Shown here in pieces: positions 1 to 13,800 of a stretch of 64,000 nucleotides of DNA. Positions within the stretch are counted from its first letter, which is position 1. Each line of letters starts with the position of its first letter. The DNA is from Ectobius pallidus. Its lineage: Eukaryota; Arthropoda; Insecta; Blattodea; Ectobiidae. The notes beneath the pieces are model-generated. The model worked only from the letters and a program-made list of their open reading frames with translations, was not told the origin of the DNA and made no database searches. The stretch spans positions 1 to 64,000 of the forward strand of contig CAXKWD010000010.1 of NCBI GenBank assembly GCA_964059195.1, given 5' to 3'. The position numbers and the translations under genes were made by a program.

Positions 1-598
1 AATGTCATCTATAAGGGATAGTTTTTAAACCTTCAATGATCAATACATACAATGAAAATATCGGTGATATGCTAATGTCAAAACATGGGTTGTAAATTTT
101 ACTTTAATAGAAAGAATACTGTTGCCAAGCTATGAGTTTTAAAACACGAAAGTGTTGCCTAGCAATGCCATTTTAAACCAGAAACTGTTGCCTAGCAATG
201 CCATCAAAAAGAACTGTTGCTTAGCAATGTAATTTTAAACACAATATTGCTACCTATTATAAACTTTTAAATAATATACTGTTGCGTAGCAATGTCAATT
301 TCAGACACAAAACTTTTACCTTTCAATGCATTTTTGAAAGTCGAAACTTTTTCCTAGCAATGTAATTTTTAAAGACAATTTGACTGCCTAACAATGTAAT
401 TTTTCTATCACGAAAGTTTTCCCTAGCCATGCACAGTCTAAAAAGAAACTGTAGCCAGGCAATGAAGTTTTAAAACACCTGACTGTTGCTTAGCAATGAC
501 ATTTTGAACAAGAAACTGTAGCTTAGCAATGCCATCTCCAAATACGAAACTGTTGCCTAGCAATGTCATCTATAAGGAATAGTTTTTAAACCCTCAAT

Positions 599-1486
599 GA
601 TCAATACATACAATGAAAATATCCTTGATATGATAATGGCAAAACATGGGTTGTAAATTTTGCATTAATAGAAAGAATACTGTTGCCTAGCAATGAGATT
701 TAAAACACGAAAGTGTTGCCTAGCAATGCCATTTTAAAACGGAAACTGTTGCCTAGCAATGTCATAAAAAGAACTGTTCCTTAGCAATGTCATTTTTAAA
801 CACAATATTGCTTCCTATTATAAACTTTTAAAAAACATACTGTTGCGTAGCAATGTCAATATCAGACAAAACTTTTACCTTTCAATGCATTTTTCAATGT
901 CGAAACTTTTTCCTAGCAATGTAATCTTTAGAAAATTTGGCTGCCTGTCAATGTAATTTTTCTATCACGAAAGGTTTGCCTAGCAATCCCAGTCTAAACC
1001 GGAAGCTGTTGCCTAGCAATTAAGTTTTAAAACACCTGACTGTTGCCTAGCAATGCCATTTTAATCCAGTAACTGTTGCCTAGCAATGCCATCAAAAAGA
1101 ACTGTTGCTTAGCAATGTAATTTTAAACACAATATTGCTACCTATTATAAACTTTTAAATAATATACTGTTGCGTAGGAATGTCAATTTCAGACACAAAA
1201 CCTTTACTTTTCAATACATTTTTCAAAGTCGAAACTTTTTCCTAGCAATGTAATTTTTAAAGACAATTTGGCTGCTTAACAATGTAATTTTGCTATGACG
1301 AAAGTTTTGCCTAGCCGTGCCAGTCTAAACCGGAAACTGTTGCCTAGCAATTAAGTTTTAAAACACCTGACTCTTGCTTAGAAATGACATTTTGAACAAG
1401 AAACTGTAGCTTAGCAATGCCATCTCCAAATACGAAACTGTTGCCTAGCAATGTCATCTATAAGGAAAAGTTTTTAATCCTTCAAT
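599..1486 (+). repeat. Long recombinant monomer (888 bp), copy 1
   Basis: The distance between anchors is 888 bp instead of ~561. The unit runs normally to the subunit ending AACACCTGACTG, then at about 1041-1060 passes into the TTGCCTAGCAATGCCATTTT subunit that normally lies about 325 bp earlier in a monomer, and continues from there. The unit therefore contains about 328 bp twice in diverged form. An unequal exchange between non-equivalent ~34-bp subunits explains it. Near-identical copies begin at 20561, 41687, 53796 and 60857. Confidence 0.92.
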
Positions 1487-4291
1487 GATCAATACATACA
1501 ATGAAAATATCGGTCATATGCTAATGTCAAAACATGGGTTGTAAATTTTACTTTAACAGAAAGAATACTGCTGCCTAGCAATTAGTTTTAAAACACAAAA
1601 GCGTTGCCTAGCAATGCCATTTTAAACCGGAAACTGTTGCCTAGCAATGCCATCAAAAAGAACTGTTGCTTAGCAAAGTAATTTTAAACACAATATTGCT
1701 ACCTATTATAAAAATTTAAAAAGTATACCGTTGCGTAGCAATGTCAATATCAGACAAAACTTTTACCTTTCAATGCATTTTTCAATGTCGAAACTTTTTC
1801 CTAGCAATGTAATCTTTAAAGACAATTTGGCTGCCTAACAATGTAATTTTTCTATCACGAAAGGTTTGCCTAGCAATGCCAGTCTAAACCGGAAACTGTT
1901 GCCTAGCAATTAAGTTTTAAAACACCTGACTGTTGCTTAGCAATGACATTTAGAATAAGAACCTGTAGCTTAGGAATGCCATCTCCAAATACGAAACTAT
2001 TGCCTAGCAATGCCATCTATAAGGAATAGCGTTTAATCCCTCAATGATCAATACATACAATGAAAATATCGGTGATATGCTAATGGCATAACAGGGGTTG
2101 TAAATTTTTCTTTAATAGAAAGAATACTGTTCCCTAGCAATGAGATTTAAAACACGAGAGTGTTGCCTTGCAATGCCATTTTAAACCCGAAACTGCTGCC
2201 TAGCAATGTCATCAAAAAGAACTGTTGCTTAGCAATGTCATTTTTAAACACAATATTGCTACCTATTAAAAGCTTTTAAAAAAGATACTGTTGCGTAGCA
2301 ATGTCAATTTCTGAAACGAAACCTTTACCTTTAAATGCATTTTTCAAAGTCGAAGCTTCTTCCTAGCAATGTAATTTTTAAAGACAATTGGGCTGCCAAA
2401 CAATGTAATTTTTCTATCACGAATGTTTTGCCTAGCCATGCCAGTCTAAACCGGAAACTGTTGCCTATCAATGAAGTTTTAAAACACCTGACTGTTGCTT
2501 AGCAATGACATTTAGAATAAGAACCTGTAGCTTAGCAATGCCATCTCCAAATACGAAACTGTTGCCTAGCAATGTCATCTATAAGGAATAGCCTTTAATC
2601 CCTCAATGATCAATACATACAATGAAAATATCGGTGATATGCTAATGGCATAACAGGGGTTGTAAATTTTTCTTTAATAGAATAGAATATTGTTGCCTAG
2701 CAATGAGTTTTAAAACACGAAAGTGTTGCCTAGCAATGCCATTTTAAACCGAATACTGTTGCCTAGCAATGCCATCATAAAGAACTGTTGCTTAGCAATG
2801 TAATTTTAAACACAATATTGCTACCTATTATAAACCTTTAAATAATATACTGTTGCGTAGCAGTGTTAATTTCAGACACAAAACTTTTACATATCAATGC
2901 ATTTTTCAAAGTCGAAACTTTTTCCTAGCAATGTAATTTTTAAAGACAATTTGGCTGCTTATCAATGTAATTTTTCTATGACGAAAGTTTTGCCTAGCCA
3001 TGCCAGTCTAAACCGGAAACTGTTGCCTAGCAATTAAGTTTTAAAACACTTGACTCTTGCTTAGCAATGACATTTTGAACATGAAACTGTAGCTTAGCAA
3101 TGCCATCTCCAAATATGAAACTGTTGCCTAGCAATGTCATCTATAAGGAATAGTTTTTAATCCCTCAATGATCAATACATACAATGAAAATATCGGTGAT
3201 ATGCTAATGGCAAAACATGGGTTGTAAATTTTGCTTTAATAGAAAGAATACTGTTGCCTAGCAATGAGTTTTAAAACACGAAAGTGTTGACTAGCAATGC
3301 CATTTTAAACCGAAAACTGTTGCCAAGCAATGTCATAAAAAAGAACTGTTGCTTAGTAATGTCATTTTTAAACACAATATTGCTACCTATTATAAACTTT
3401 TAAATAATTTACTGTTGCGTAGCAGTGTCAATTTCAGATACAAAACCTTTAATTTTCAATACATTTTTCAAAGTCGCTACTTTTTCCAAGCAATGTAATT
3501 TTTAAAGACAATTTGGCTGCTTAACAATGTAATTTTTCTATGACGAAAGTTTTTCCAATCCATGCCAGTCTAAAGCGGAAACTGTTGCCAAGCAATTCAG
3601 TTTTATAACACCTGACTCTTGCTTAGAAATGACATTTTGAACAAGAAACTGTAGCTTAGCAATGCCATCTCCAAATACGAAATTGTTGCCTAGCAATGTC
3701 ATCTATAAGGAATAGTTTTTAATCCTTCAATGATCAATACATACAATGAAAATATCGGTGATATGCTAATGGCATAACAGGGGTTGTATATTTTTCTTTA
3801 ATAGAAAGAATACTGTTGCCTAGCACGGAGTTTTAAAACACGAAAATGTTGCCTGGCAATGCCATTTTAAACCCGAAACTGTTGCCTAGAAATGCCATCA
3901 AAGAGAACTGTTGCTTAGCAAAGTAATTTTAAACACAATATTGCTACCTATTATAAACTTTTAAATAATATACTGTTGCGTAGCAATGTCAATTTCAGAC
4001 ACAAAACTTTTACCTTTCAATGCATTTTTGAAAGTCGAAACTTTTTCCTAGCAATGTAATTTTTAAAGACAATTTGACTGCCTAACAATGTAATTTTTCT
4101 ATCACGAAAGTTTTCCCTAGCCATGCCAGTCTAAAAAGAAACTGTAGCCTAGCAATGAAGTTTTAAAACACCTGACTGTTGCTTAGCAATGACATTTTGA
4201 ACAAGAAACTGTAGCTTAGCAATGCCATCTCCAAATACGAAACTGTTGCCTAGCAATGTCATCTATAAGGAATAGTTTTTAATCCCTCAAT

Positions 4292-4853
4292 GATCAATAC
4301 ATACAATGAAAATATTGGTGATATGCTAATGGCAAAACATGGGTTGTAAATTTTGCTTTAATAGAAAGAATACTGTTGCCTAGCAATGAGTTTTAAAACA
4401 CGAAAGTGTTGCCTAGCAATTCCATTTTAAACCGAAAACTGTTGCCAAGCAATGTCATAAAAAAGAACTGTTGCTTAGTAATGTCATTTTTAAACACAAT
4501 ATTGCTACCTATTATAAACTTTTAAAAAATATACTGTTGCGTAGCAATGTCAATATCAGACACAAATCTTTTACCATTCAATGCATTTTTCAATGTCGTA
4601 ACTTTTTCCTAGCAATGTAATTTTTAAAGACAATTTGGCTGCCTAACAATGAAATTTTTCTATCACGAAAGGTTTGCCTAGCAATGCCAGTCTAAACCGG
4701 AAACTGTTGCCTAGCAATTAAGTTTTAAAACAGCTGACTCTTGCTTAGCAATGACATTTTGAACATGTAACTGTAGCTTAGCAATGCAATCTCCAAATAC
4801 GAAACTGTTGCCTAGCAATATCTTCTATAAGGAAAAGTTTTTAATCCTTCCAT
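4292..4853 (+). repeat. Representative satellite monomer (562 bp) and its internal subunits
   Basis: This monomer shows the internal structure common to the array. It opens with an ~85-bp segment that lacks the subunit core (GATCAATACATACAATG, then a CGGTGATATGCTAATG-like stretch, then GGGTTGTAAATTTTGC). About 14 degenerate subunits of 29-36 bp, mostly 33-35, follow. Most carry a core close to CTGTTGCCTAGCAATG followed by an A/T-rich spacer such as CATTTTAAAC. Decayed subunits read CTACCTATTATAAAC or TTACCATTCAATGC but keep the spacing. The monomer therefore probably arose by amplifying a ~34-bp unit next to an unrelated segment, after which the ~561-bp block became the unit of amplification. 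Subunit count and boundaries were set by eye. Confidence 0.9.
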
Positions 4854-7800
4854 GATCAATACATACAATGAAAATATCGGTGATATGCTAATGTCAAAAC
4901 ATGGGTTGTAAATTTTACTTTAATAGAAAGAATACTGTTGCCAAGCTATGAGTTTTAAAACACGAAAGTGTTGCCTAGCAATGCCATTTTAAACCAGAAA
5001 CTGTTGCCTAGCAATGCCATCAAAAAGAACTGTTGCTTAGCAATGTAATTTTAAACACAATATTGCTACCTATTATAAACTTTTAAATAATATACTGTTG
5101 CGTAGCAATGTCAATTTCAGACACAAAACTTTTACCTTTCAATGCATTTTTGAAAGTCGAAACTTTTTCCTAGCAATGTAATTTTTAAAGACAATTTGAC
5201 TGCTTAACAATTTAATTTTGCTATGACGAAAGTTTTGCCTAGCCGTGCCAGTCTAAACCGGAAACTGTTGCCTAGCAATTAAGTTTTAAAACACCTGACT
5301 GTTGCTTAGCAATGACATTTTGAACAAGAAACTGTAGCTTAGCAATGCCATCTCCAAATACGAAACTGTTGCCTAGCAATGTCATCTATAAGGAATAGTT
5401 TTTAAACCTTCAATGATCAATACATACAATGAAAATATCGGTGATATGCTAATGTCAAAATATGGGTTGTAAATTTTACTTTAATACAAAGAATACTGTT
5501 GCCAAGCTATGAGTTTTAAAACACGAAAGTGTTGCCTAGCAATGCCATTTTAAACCAGAAACTGTTGCCTAGCAATGCCATCAAAAAGAACTGTTGCTTA
5601 GCAATGTAATTTTAAACACAATATTGCTACCTATTATAAACTTTTAAATAATATACTGTTGCGTAGCAATGTCAATTTCAGACACAAAACTTTTACCTTT
5701 CAATGCATTTTTGAAAGTCGAAACTTTTTCCTAGCAATGTAATTTTTAAAGACAATTTGACTGCCTAACAATGTAATTTTTCTATCACGAATGTTTTGCC
5801 TAGCCATGCCAGTCTAAACCTGAAACTGTTGCCTAGCAATGAAGTTTTAAAAGACCTGACTGTTGCTTAGCAATGACATTTTGAATAAGAAACTGTAGCT
5901 TAGCAATGCCATCTCCAAATACGAAACCGTTTCCTAGCAATGTCATATATAAGGAATAGCCTTTAATCCCTCAATTATCAATACATACAATGAAAATATC
6001 GGTGATATGCTAATGGCATAACAGGGGTTGTATATTTTTCTTTAATAGAAAAGAATACTGTTGCCAAGCTATGAGTTTTAAAACACGAAAGTGTTGCCTA
6101 GCAATGCCATTTTAAACCAGAAACTGTTGCCTAGCAATGCCATCAAAAAGAACTGTTGCTTAGCAATGTAATTTTAAACACAATATTGCTACCTATTATA
6201 AACTTTTAAATAATATACTGTTGCGTAGCAATGTCAATTTCAGACACAAAACTTTTACCTTTCAATGCATTTTTGAAAGTCGAAACTTTTTCCTAGCCAT
6301 GTAATATTTAAAGACAATTTGACTGCCTAACAATGTAATTTTTCTATCAAGAAAGTTTTCCCTAGCCATGCCAGTCTAAAAAGAAACTGTAGCCTAGCAA
6401 TGAAGTATTAAAACACCTGACTGTTGCTTAGCAATGATATTTTGAACTAGAAACCGTAGCTTAACAATGCCATCTCCAAATACGAAACTGTTGCCTAGCA
6501 ATGGCATCTATAAGGAATAGTTTTTAATCCCTCAATGATCAATACATACAATGAAAATATCGGTGATATGCTAATGTCAAAACATGGGTTGTAAATTTTA
6601 CTTTAACAGAAAGAATACTGTTGCCTAGCAATTAGTTTAAAACACAAAAGCGTTGCCTAGCAATGCGATTTTAAACCGGAAACTGTTGCCTAGCAATGCC
6701 ATCAAAAAGAACTGTTGCTTAGCAATGTAATTTTAAACACAATATTGCTACCTATTATAAACTTTTAAATAATATACTGTTGCGTAGCAATGTCAATTTC
6801 AGACACAAAACCTTTACTTTTCAATACATTTTTCAAAGTCGAAACTTTTTCCAAGCAATGTAATTTTTAAAGACAATTTGGCTGCTTAACAATGTAATTT
6901 TTCTATGACGAAAGTTTTTCCTATCCATGCCAGTCTAAAGCGGAAACTGTTGCCTAGCAATTCAGTTTTAAAACACCTAACTCTTGCTTAGAAATGACAT
7001 TTTGAACAAGAAACTGTAGCTTAGCAATGCCATCTCCAAATACGAAACTGTTGCCTAGCAATGTCATCTATAAGGAATAGTTTTTAATCCTTCAATGATC
7101 AATACATACAATGAAAATATCGGTGATATGCTAATGGCATAACAGGGGTTGTATGTTTTTCTTTAATAGAAAGAATACTGTTGCCTAGCAATGAGTTTTA
7201 AAACACGAAAGTGTTGCCTAGCAATGCCATTCTAAACCCGAAACTGTTGCCTAGCAATGCCATCAAAAAGAACTGTTGCTTAGCAAAGTAATTTTAAACA
7301 CAATATTGCTACCTATTATAAACTTTTAAATAATATACTGTTGCGTAGCAATGTCTATTTCAGACACAAAACTTTTACCTTTCAATGCATTTTTGAAAGT
7401 CGAAACTTTTTCCTAGCAATGTAATTTTTAAAGACAATTTGACTGCCTAACAATGTAATTTTTCTATCACGAAAGTTTTCCCTAGCCATGCCAGTCTAAA
7501 AAGAAACTGTAGCCTAGCAATGAAGTTTTAAAACACCTGACTGTTGCTTAGCAATGACATTTTGAACAAGAAACTGTAGCTTAGCAATGCCATCTCCAAA
7601 TACGAAACTGTTGCCTAGCAATGTCATCTATAAGGAATAGTTTTTAATCCCTCAATGATCAATACATACAATGAAAATATTGGTGATATGCTAATGGCAA
7701 AACATGGGTTGTAAATTTTGCTTTAATAGAAAGAATACTGTTGCCTAGCAATGAGTTTTAAAACACGAAAGTGTTGCCTAGCAATTCCATTTTAAACCGA

Positions 7801-10800
7801 AAACTGTTGCCAAGCAATGTCATAAAAAAGAACTGTTGCTTAGTAATGTCATTTTTAAACACAATATTGCTACCTATTATAAACTTTTAAAAAATATACT
7901 GTTGCGTAGCAATGTCTATATCAGACACAAAACTTTTACCATTCAATGCATTTTTCAATGTCGTAACTTTTTCCTAGCAATGTAATATTTAAAGACAATT
8001 TGGCTGCCTAACAATGTAATTTTTCTATCACGAAAGGTTTGCCTAGCAATGCCAGTCTAAACCGGAAACTGTTGCCTAGCAATTTAGTTTTAAAACAGCT
8101 GACTCTTGCTTAGCAATGACATTTTGAACATGTAACTGTAGCTTAGCAATGCAATCTCCAAATACAAAACTTTTGCCTAGCAATATCTTCTATAAGGAAA
8201 AGTTTTTAATCCTTCCATGATCAATACATACAATGAAAATATCGGTGATATGCTAATGTCAAAACATGGGTTGTAAATTTTACTTTAACGAAAGAATACT
8301 GATGCCTAGCAATTAGTTTTAAAACACAAAAGCGTTGCCTAGCAATGCCCTTTTAAACCGGAAACTGTTGCCTAGCAATGCCATCAAAAAGAACTGTTGC
8401 CTAGCAATGTAATTTTAAACACAATATTGCTACCTATTATAAACTTTTAAATAATATACTGTTGCGTAGCAATGTCAATTTCAGACACAAAACTTTTACC
8501 TTTCAATGCATTTTTGAAAGTCGAAACTTTTTCCTAGCAATGTAATTTTTAAAGACAATTTGACTGCCTAACAATGTAATTTTTCTATCACGAATGTTTT
8601 GCCTAGCCATGCCAGTCTAAACCTGAAACTGTTGCCTAGCAATGAAGTTTTAAAAGACCTGACTGTTGCTTAGCAATGACATTTTGAATAAGAAACTGTA
8701 GCTTAGCAATGCCATCTCCAAATACGAAACCGTTTCCTAGCAATGTCATATATAAGGAATAGCCTTTAATCCCTCAATTATCAATACATACAATGAAAAT
8801 ATCGGTGATATGCTAATGGCATAACAGGGGTTGTATATTTTTCTTTAATAGAAAAGAATACTGTTGCCAAGCTATGAGTTTTAAAACACGAAAGTGTTGC
8901 CTAGCAATGCCATTTTAAACCAGAAACTGTTGCCTAGCAATGCCATCAAAAAGAACTGTTGCTTAGCAATGTAATTTTAAACACAATATTGCTACCTATT
9001 ATAAACTTTTAAATAATATACTGTTGCGTAGCAATGTCAATTTCAGACACAAAACTTTTACCTTTCAATGCATTTTTGAAAGTCGAAACTTTTTCCTAGC
9101 AATGTAATATTTAAAGACAATTTGACTGCCTAACAATGTAATTTTTCTATCACGAAAGTTTTCCCTAGCCATGCCAGTCTAAAAAGAAACTGTAGCCTAG
9201 CAATGAAGTATTAAAACACCTGACTGTTGCTTAGCAATGATATTTTGAACTAGAAACCGTAGCTTAACAATGCCATCTCCAAATACGAAACTGTTGCCTA
9301 GCAATGGCATCTATAAGGAATAGTTTTTAATCCCTCAATGATCAATACATACAATGAAAATATCGGTGATATGCTAATGTCAAAACATGGGTTGTAAATT
9401 TTACTTTAACAGAAAGAATACTGTTGCCTAGCAATTAGTTTTAAAACACAAAAGCGTTGCCTAGCAATGCCATTTTAAACCGGAAACTGTTGCCTAGCAA
9501 TGCCATCAAAAAGAACTGTTGCTTAGCAATGTAATTTTAAACACAATATTGCTACCTATTATAAACTTTTAAATAATATACTGTTGCGTAGCAATGTCAA
9601 TTTCAGACACAAAACCTTTACTTTTCAATACATTTTTCAAAGTCGAAACTTTTTCCAAGCAATGTAATTTTTAAAGACAATTTGGCTGCTTAACAATGTA
9701 ATTTTTCTATGACGAAAGTTTTTCCTATCCATGCCAGTCTAAAGCGGAAACTGTTGCCTAGCAATTCAGTTTTAAAACACCTGACTCTTGCTTAGAAATG
9801 ACATTTTGAACAAGAAACTGTAGCTTAGCAATGCCATCTCCAAATACGAAACTGTTGCCTAGCAATATCATATATAAGGAATAGTTTTTAATCCTTCAAT
9901 GATCAATACATACAATGAAAATATCGGTGATATGCTAATGGCATAACAGGGGTTGTATATTTTTCTTTAATAGAAAGAATACTGTTGCCTAGCAATGAGT
10001 TTAAAACACGAAAGTGTTGCCTAGCAATGCCATTCTAAACCCGAAACTGTTGCCTAGCAATGCCATCAAAAAGAACTGTTGCTTAGCAAAGTAATTTTAA
10101 ACACAATATTGCTACCTATTATAAACTTTTAAATAATATACTGTTGCGTAGCAATGTCAATTTCAGACACAAAACTTTTACCTTTCAATGCATTTTTGAA
10201 AGTCGAAACTTTTTCCTAGCAATGTAATTTTTAAAGACAATTTGACTGCCTAACAATGTAATTTTTCTATCACGAAAGTTTTCCCTAGCCATGCCAGTCT
10301 AGAAAGAAACTGTAGCCTAACAATGAAGTTTCAAAACACCTGACTGTTGCTTAGCAATGATATTTTGAACAAGAAACTGTAGCTTAGCAATACCATCTCC
10401 AAATACGAAACTGTTGCCTAGCAATGGCATCTATAAGGAATAGTTTTTAATCCCTCAATGATCAATTCATACAATGAAAATATCGGTGATATGCTAATGG
10501 TAAACAAGGGTTGTAAATTTTGCTTTAATAGAAAGAATACTGTTGCCTAGCAATGAGTTTTAAAACACGAAAGTGTTGCCTAGCAATGCCATTTTAAACC
10601 GGAAACTGTTGCCAGGCATTGTCATAAAAAAGAACTGTTGCTTAGCAATGTCATTTTAAACACAATATTGCTACCTATTATAAACTTTTAAAAAATATAC
10701 TGTTGCGTAGCAATGTCAATATTAGACACCAAACTTTTACTTTTCACTGCATTTTTCAATGTTGAAACTTTTTCCTAGTAATGTAGTTTTTAAAGACAAT

Positions 10801-13800
10801 TTGGCTGCCTAACAATGTAATTTTTACATCACGAAAGGTTTGCCTAGCAATGAGCATCTAAACCGGAAACTGTTGCCTAGCAATTAAGTTTTAAAACACC
10901 TGACTCTTGCTTAGCAATGACATTTTGAACATGAAACTGTAGCTTAGCAATGCCATCTCCAAATACGAAACTGTTGCCTAGCATTGTCTTCTATAAGGAA
11001 AAGTTTTTAATCCTTCAATGATCAATACATACAATGAAAATATCGGTGATATGCTAATGTCAAAACATGGGTTGTAAATTTTTCTTTAATAGACAGAATA
11101 CTGTTGCCTAGCAATGAGAACTGTAACACGAAAGTGTTGCCTATCAATGCCATTTTAAACCCGAAACTGTTGCCTAGCAATGTCATCAAAAAGAACTGTT
11201 GCTTAGCAATGTCATTTTTAACCACAATATTGCTACCTATTAAAAGCTTTTAGAAAAGATACTGTTGCGTAGCAATGTCTATTTCTGACACGAAACCTTT
11301 ACATTTCAATGCATTTTTCAAAGTCGAAGCTTCTTCCTAGCAATGTAATTTTTAAAGACAATTTGGCTGCCTAACAATGTAATTTTTCTATCACGAATGT
11401 TTTGCCTAGGCATGCCAGTCTAAACCGGAAACTGTTGCCTAGCAATTAAGTTTTAAAACACCTGACTCTTGCTCAGCAATGACATTTTGAACAAGAAACT
11501 GTAGCTTAGCAATGCCATCTCCAAATACGAAAGTGTTGCCTAGCAATGTCATCTATAAGGAATAGTTTTTAATCCTTCAATGATCAATACATACAATGAA
11601 AGTATCGGTGATATGCTAATGTCAAAACATGGGTTGTAAATTTTACTTTAATAGAAAGAATACTGTTGTCTAGCAATGAGTTTTAAAACACGAAAGTGTT
11701 TCCTAGCAATGCCATTTTAAACCGGAAACTGTTGCCTAGCAATGCCATCAAAAAGAACTGTTGCTTAGCAAAGTAATTTTAAACACAATATTGCTACCTA
11801 TTATAAACTTTTAAATAATATACTGTTGCGTAGCAATGTCATTTTCAGACACAAAACTTTTACCTTTCAATGCATTTTTGATAGTCGAAACTTTTTCCTA
11901 GCAATGTAATTTTTAAAGACAATTTGACTGCCTAACAATGTAATTTTTCTATCACGAAAGTTTTCCCTAGCCATGCCAGTCTAAAAAGAAACTGTAGCGT
12001 AGCAATGAAGTTTTAAAACACCTGACTGTTGCTTAGCAATGACATTTTGAACAAGAAACTGTAGCTTAGCAATGCCATCTCCAAATACGAAACTGTTGCC
12101 TAGCAATGTCATCTATAAGGAATAGTTTTTAATCCCTCAATGATCAATACATACAATGACAATATCGGTGATATGCTAATGGCAAAACATGGGTTGTAAA
12201 TTTTGCTTTAATAGAAAGAATACTGTTGCCTAGCAATGAGTTTTAAAACACGAAAGTGTTGCCTAGCAATTCCATTTTAAACCGAAAACTGTTGCCAAGC
12301 AATGTCATAAAAAAGAACTGTTGCTTAGTAATGTCATTTTTAAACACAATATTGCTACCTATTATAAACTTTTAAATAATATACTGTTGCGTAGCAATGT
12401 CAATTTCTGACACGAAACCTTTACCTTTCAATGCATTTTTCAAAGTCGAAGCTTCTTCCTAGCAATGTAATTTTTAAAGACAATTTTGCTGCCTAACAAT
12501 GTAATTTTTCTATCACGAATGTTTTGCCTAGCCATGCAAGTCTAAACCGGAAACTGTTGCCTAGCAATGAAGTTTTAAAACACCTGACTGTTGCTTAGCA
12601 ATGACATTTTGAATAAGAAACAGTAGCTTAGCAATGCCATCTCCAAATACGAAACTGTAGCCTAGCAATGTCATCTATAAGGTTTAGCCTTTAATCCCTC
12701 AATGATCAATACATACAATGAAAATATCGGTGATATGCTAATGGCATAACAGGGGTTGTAAATTTTTCTTTAAAATAAATGAATACTGTTGCCTAGCAAT
12801 GAGTTTTAAAACACGAAGGTTTTGCCTAGCAATGCCATTTTAAACCAGAAACTGTTGCCTAGCAATGCCATCAAAAACAACTGTTGCTTAGCAATGTAAT
12901 TTTAAACACAATATTGCTACCTATTATAAAAATTTAAAAAGTATACCGTTGCGTAGCAATGTCAATATCAGACAAAACTTTTACCTTTCAATGCATTTTT
13001 CAATGTCGAAACTTTTTCCTAGCAATGTAATCTTTAAAGACAATTTGGCTGCCTAACAATGTAATTTTTCTATCACGAAAGGTTTGCCTAGCAATGCCAG
13101 TCTAAACCGGAAACTGTTGCCATGCAATTAAGTTTTAAAACACCTGACTGTTGCTTAGCAATGACATTTAGAATAAGAAACTGTAGCTTAGGAATGCCAT
13201 CTCCAAATACGAAACTATTGCCTAGCAATGTCATCTATAAGGAATAGCCTTTAATCCCTCAATGATCAATACATACAATGAAAATATCGGTGATATGCTA
13301 ATGGCATAACAGGGGTTGTAAATTTTTCTTTAATAGAAAGAATACTGTTCCCTAGCAATGAGATTTAAAACACGAGAGTGTTGCCTAGCAATGCCATTTT
13401 AAACCCGAAACTGCTGCCTAGCAATGTCATCAAAAAGAACTGTTGCTTAGCAATGTCATTTTTAAACACAATATTGCTACCTATTAAAAGCTTTTAAAAA
13501 AGATACTGTTGCGTAGCAATGTCAATTTCTGACACGAAACCTTTACCTTTCAATGCATTTTTCAAAGTCGAAGCTTCTTCCTAGCAATGTAATTTTTAAA
13601 GACAATTTGGCTTCCTAACAATGTAATTTTTCTATCACGAATGTTTTGCCTAGCCATGCCAGTCTAAACCGGAAACTGTTGCCTATCAATGAAGTTTTAA
13701 AACACCTGACTGTTGCTTAGCAATGACATTTAGAATAAGAACCTGTAGCTTAGCAATGCCATCTCCAAATACGAAACTGTTGCCTAGCAATGTCATCTAT

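Larger units (their letters stand above)
599..4900 (+). repeat. Left member of a ~4.3-kb segment duplicated ~20 kb away
   Basis: The order of monomer variants from the long unit at 599 through the monomer at 4292 recurs from 20561, at an offset of 19962-19963 bp. Shared markers include TATCGGTCATATG just after the anchor at 1487 and 21450, the GTTCCCTAGCAATGAG variant after 2046 and 22009, and the TTCCATGATC anchor at 4854 and 24817. Scattered single-base differences separate the copies. The match ends in the monomer beginning 4854, where ACTTTAATAG replaces ACTTTAACG. Confidence 0.8.

Noticed and set aside
11022..11225. Minus-strand ORF of 67 codons with LLGNS-like repeats, also at 44245-44463 and 56369-56572
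   Set aside because: It is the translated satellite: the repeated LLGNS/LIGNT is the reverse complement of the 34-bp core where three subunits happen to be 33 bp apart. It recurs only because whole units were copied, and most monomers have stops in the same place.
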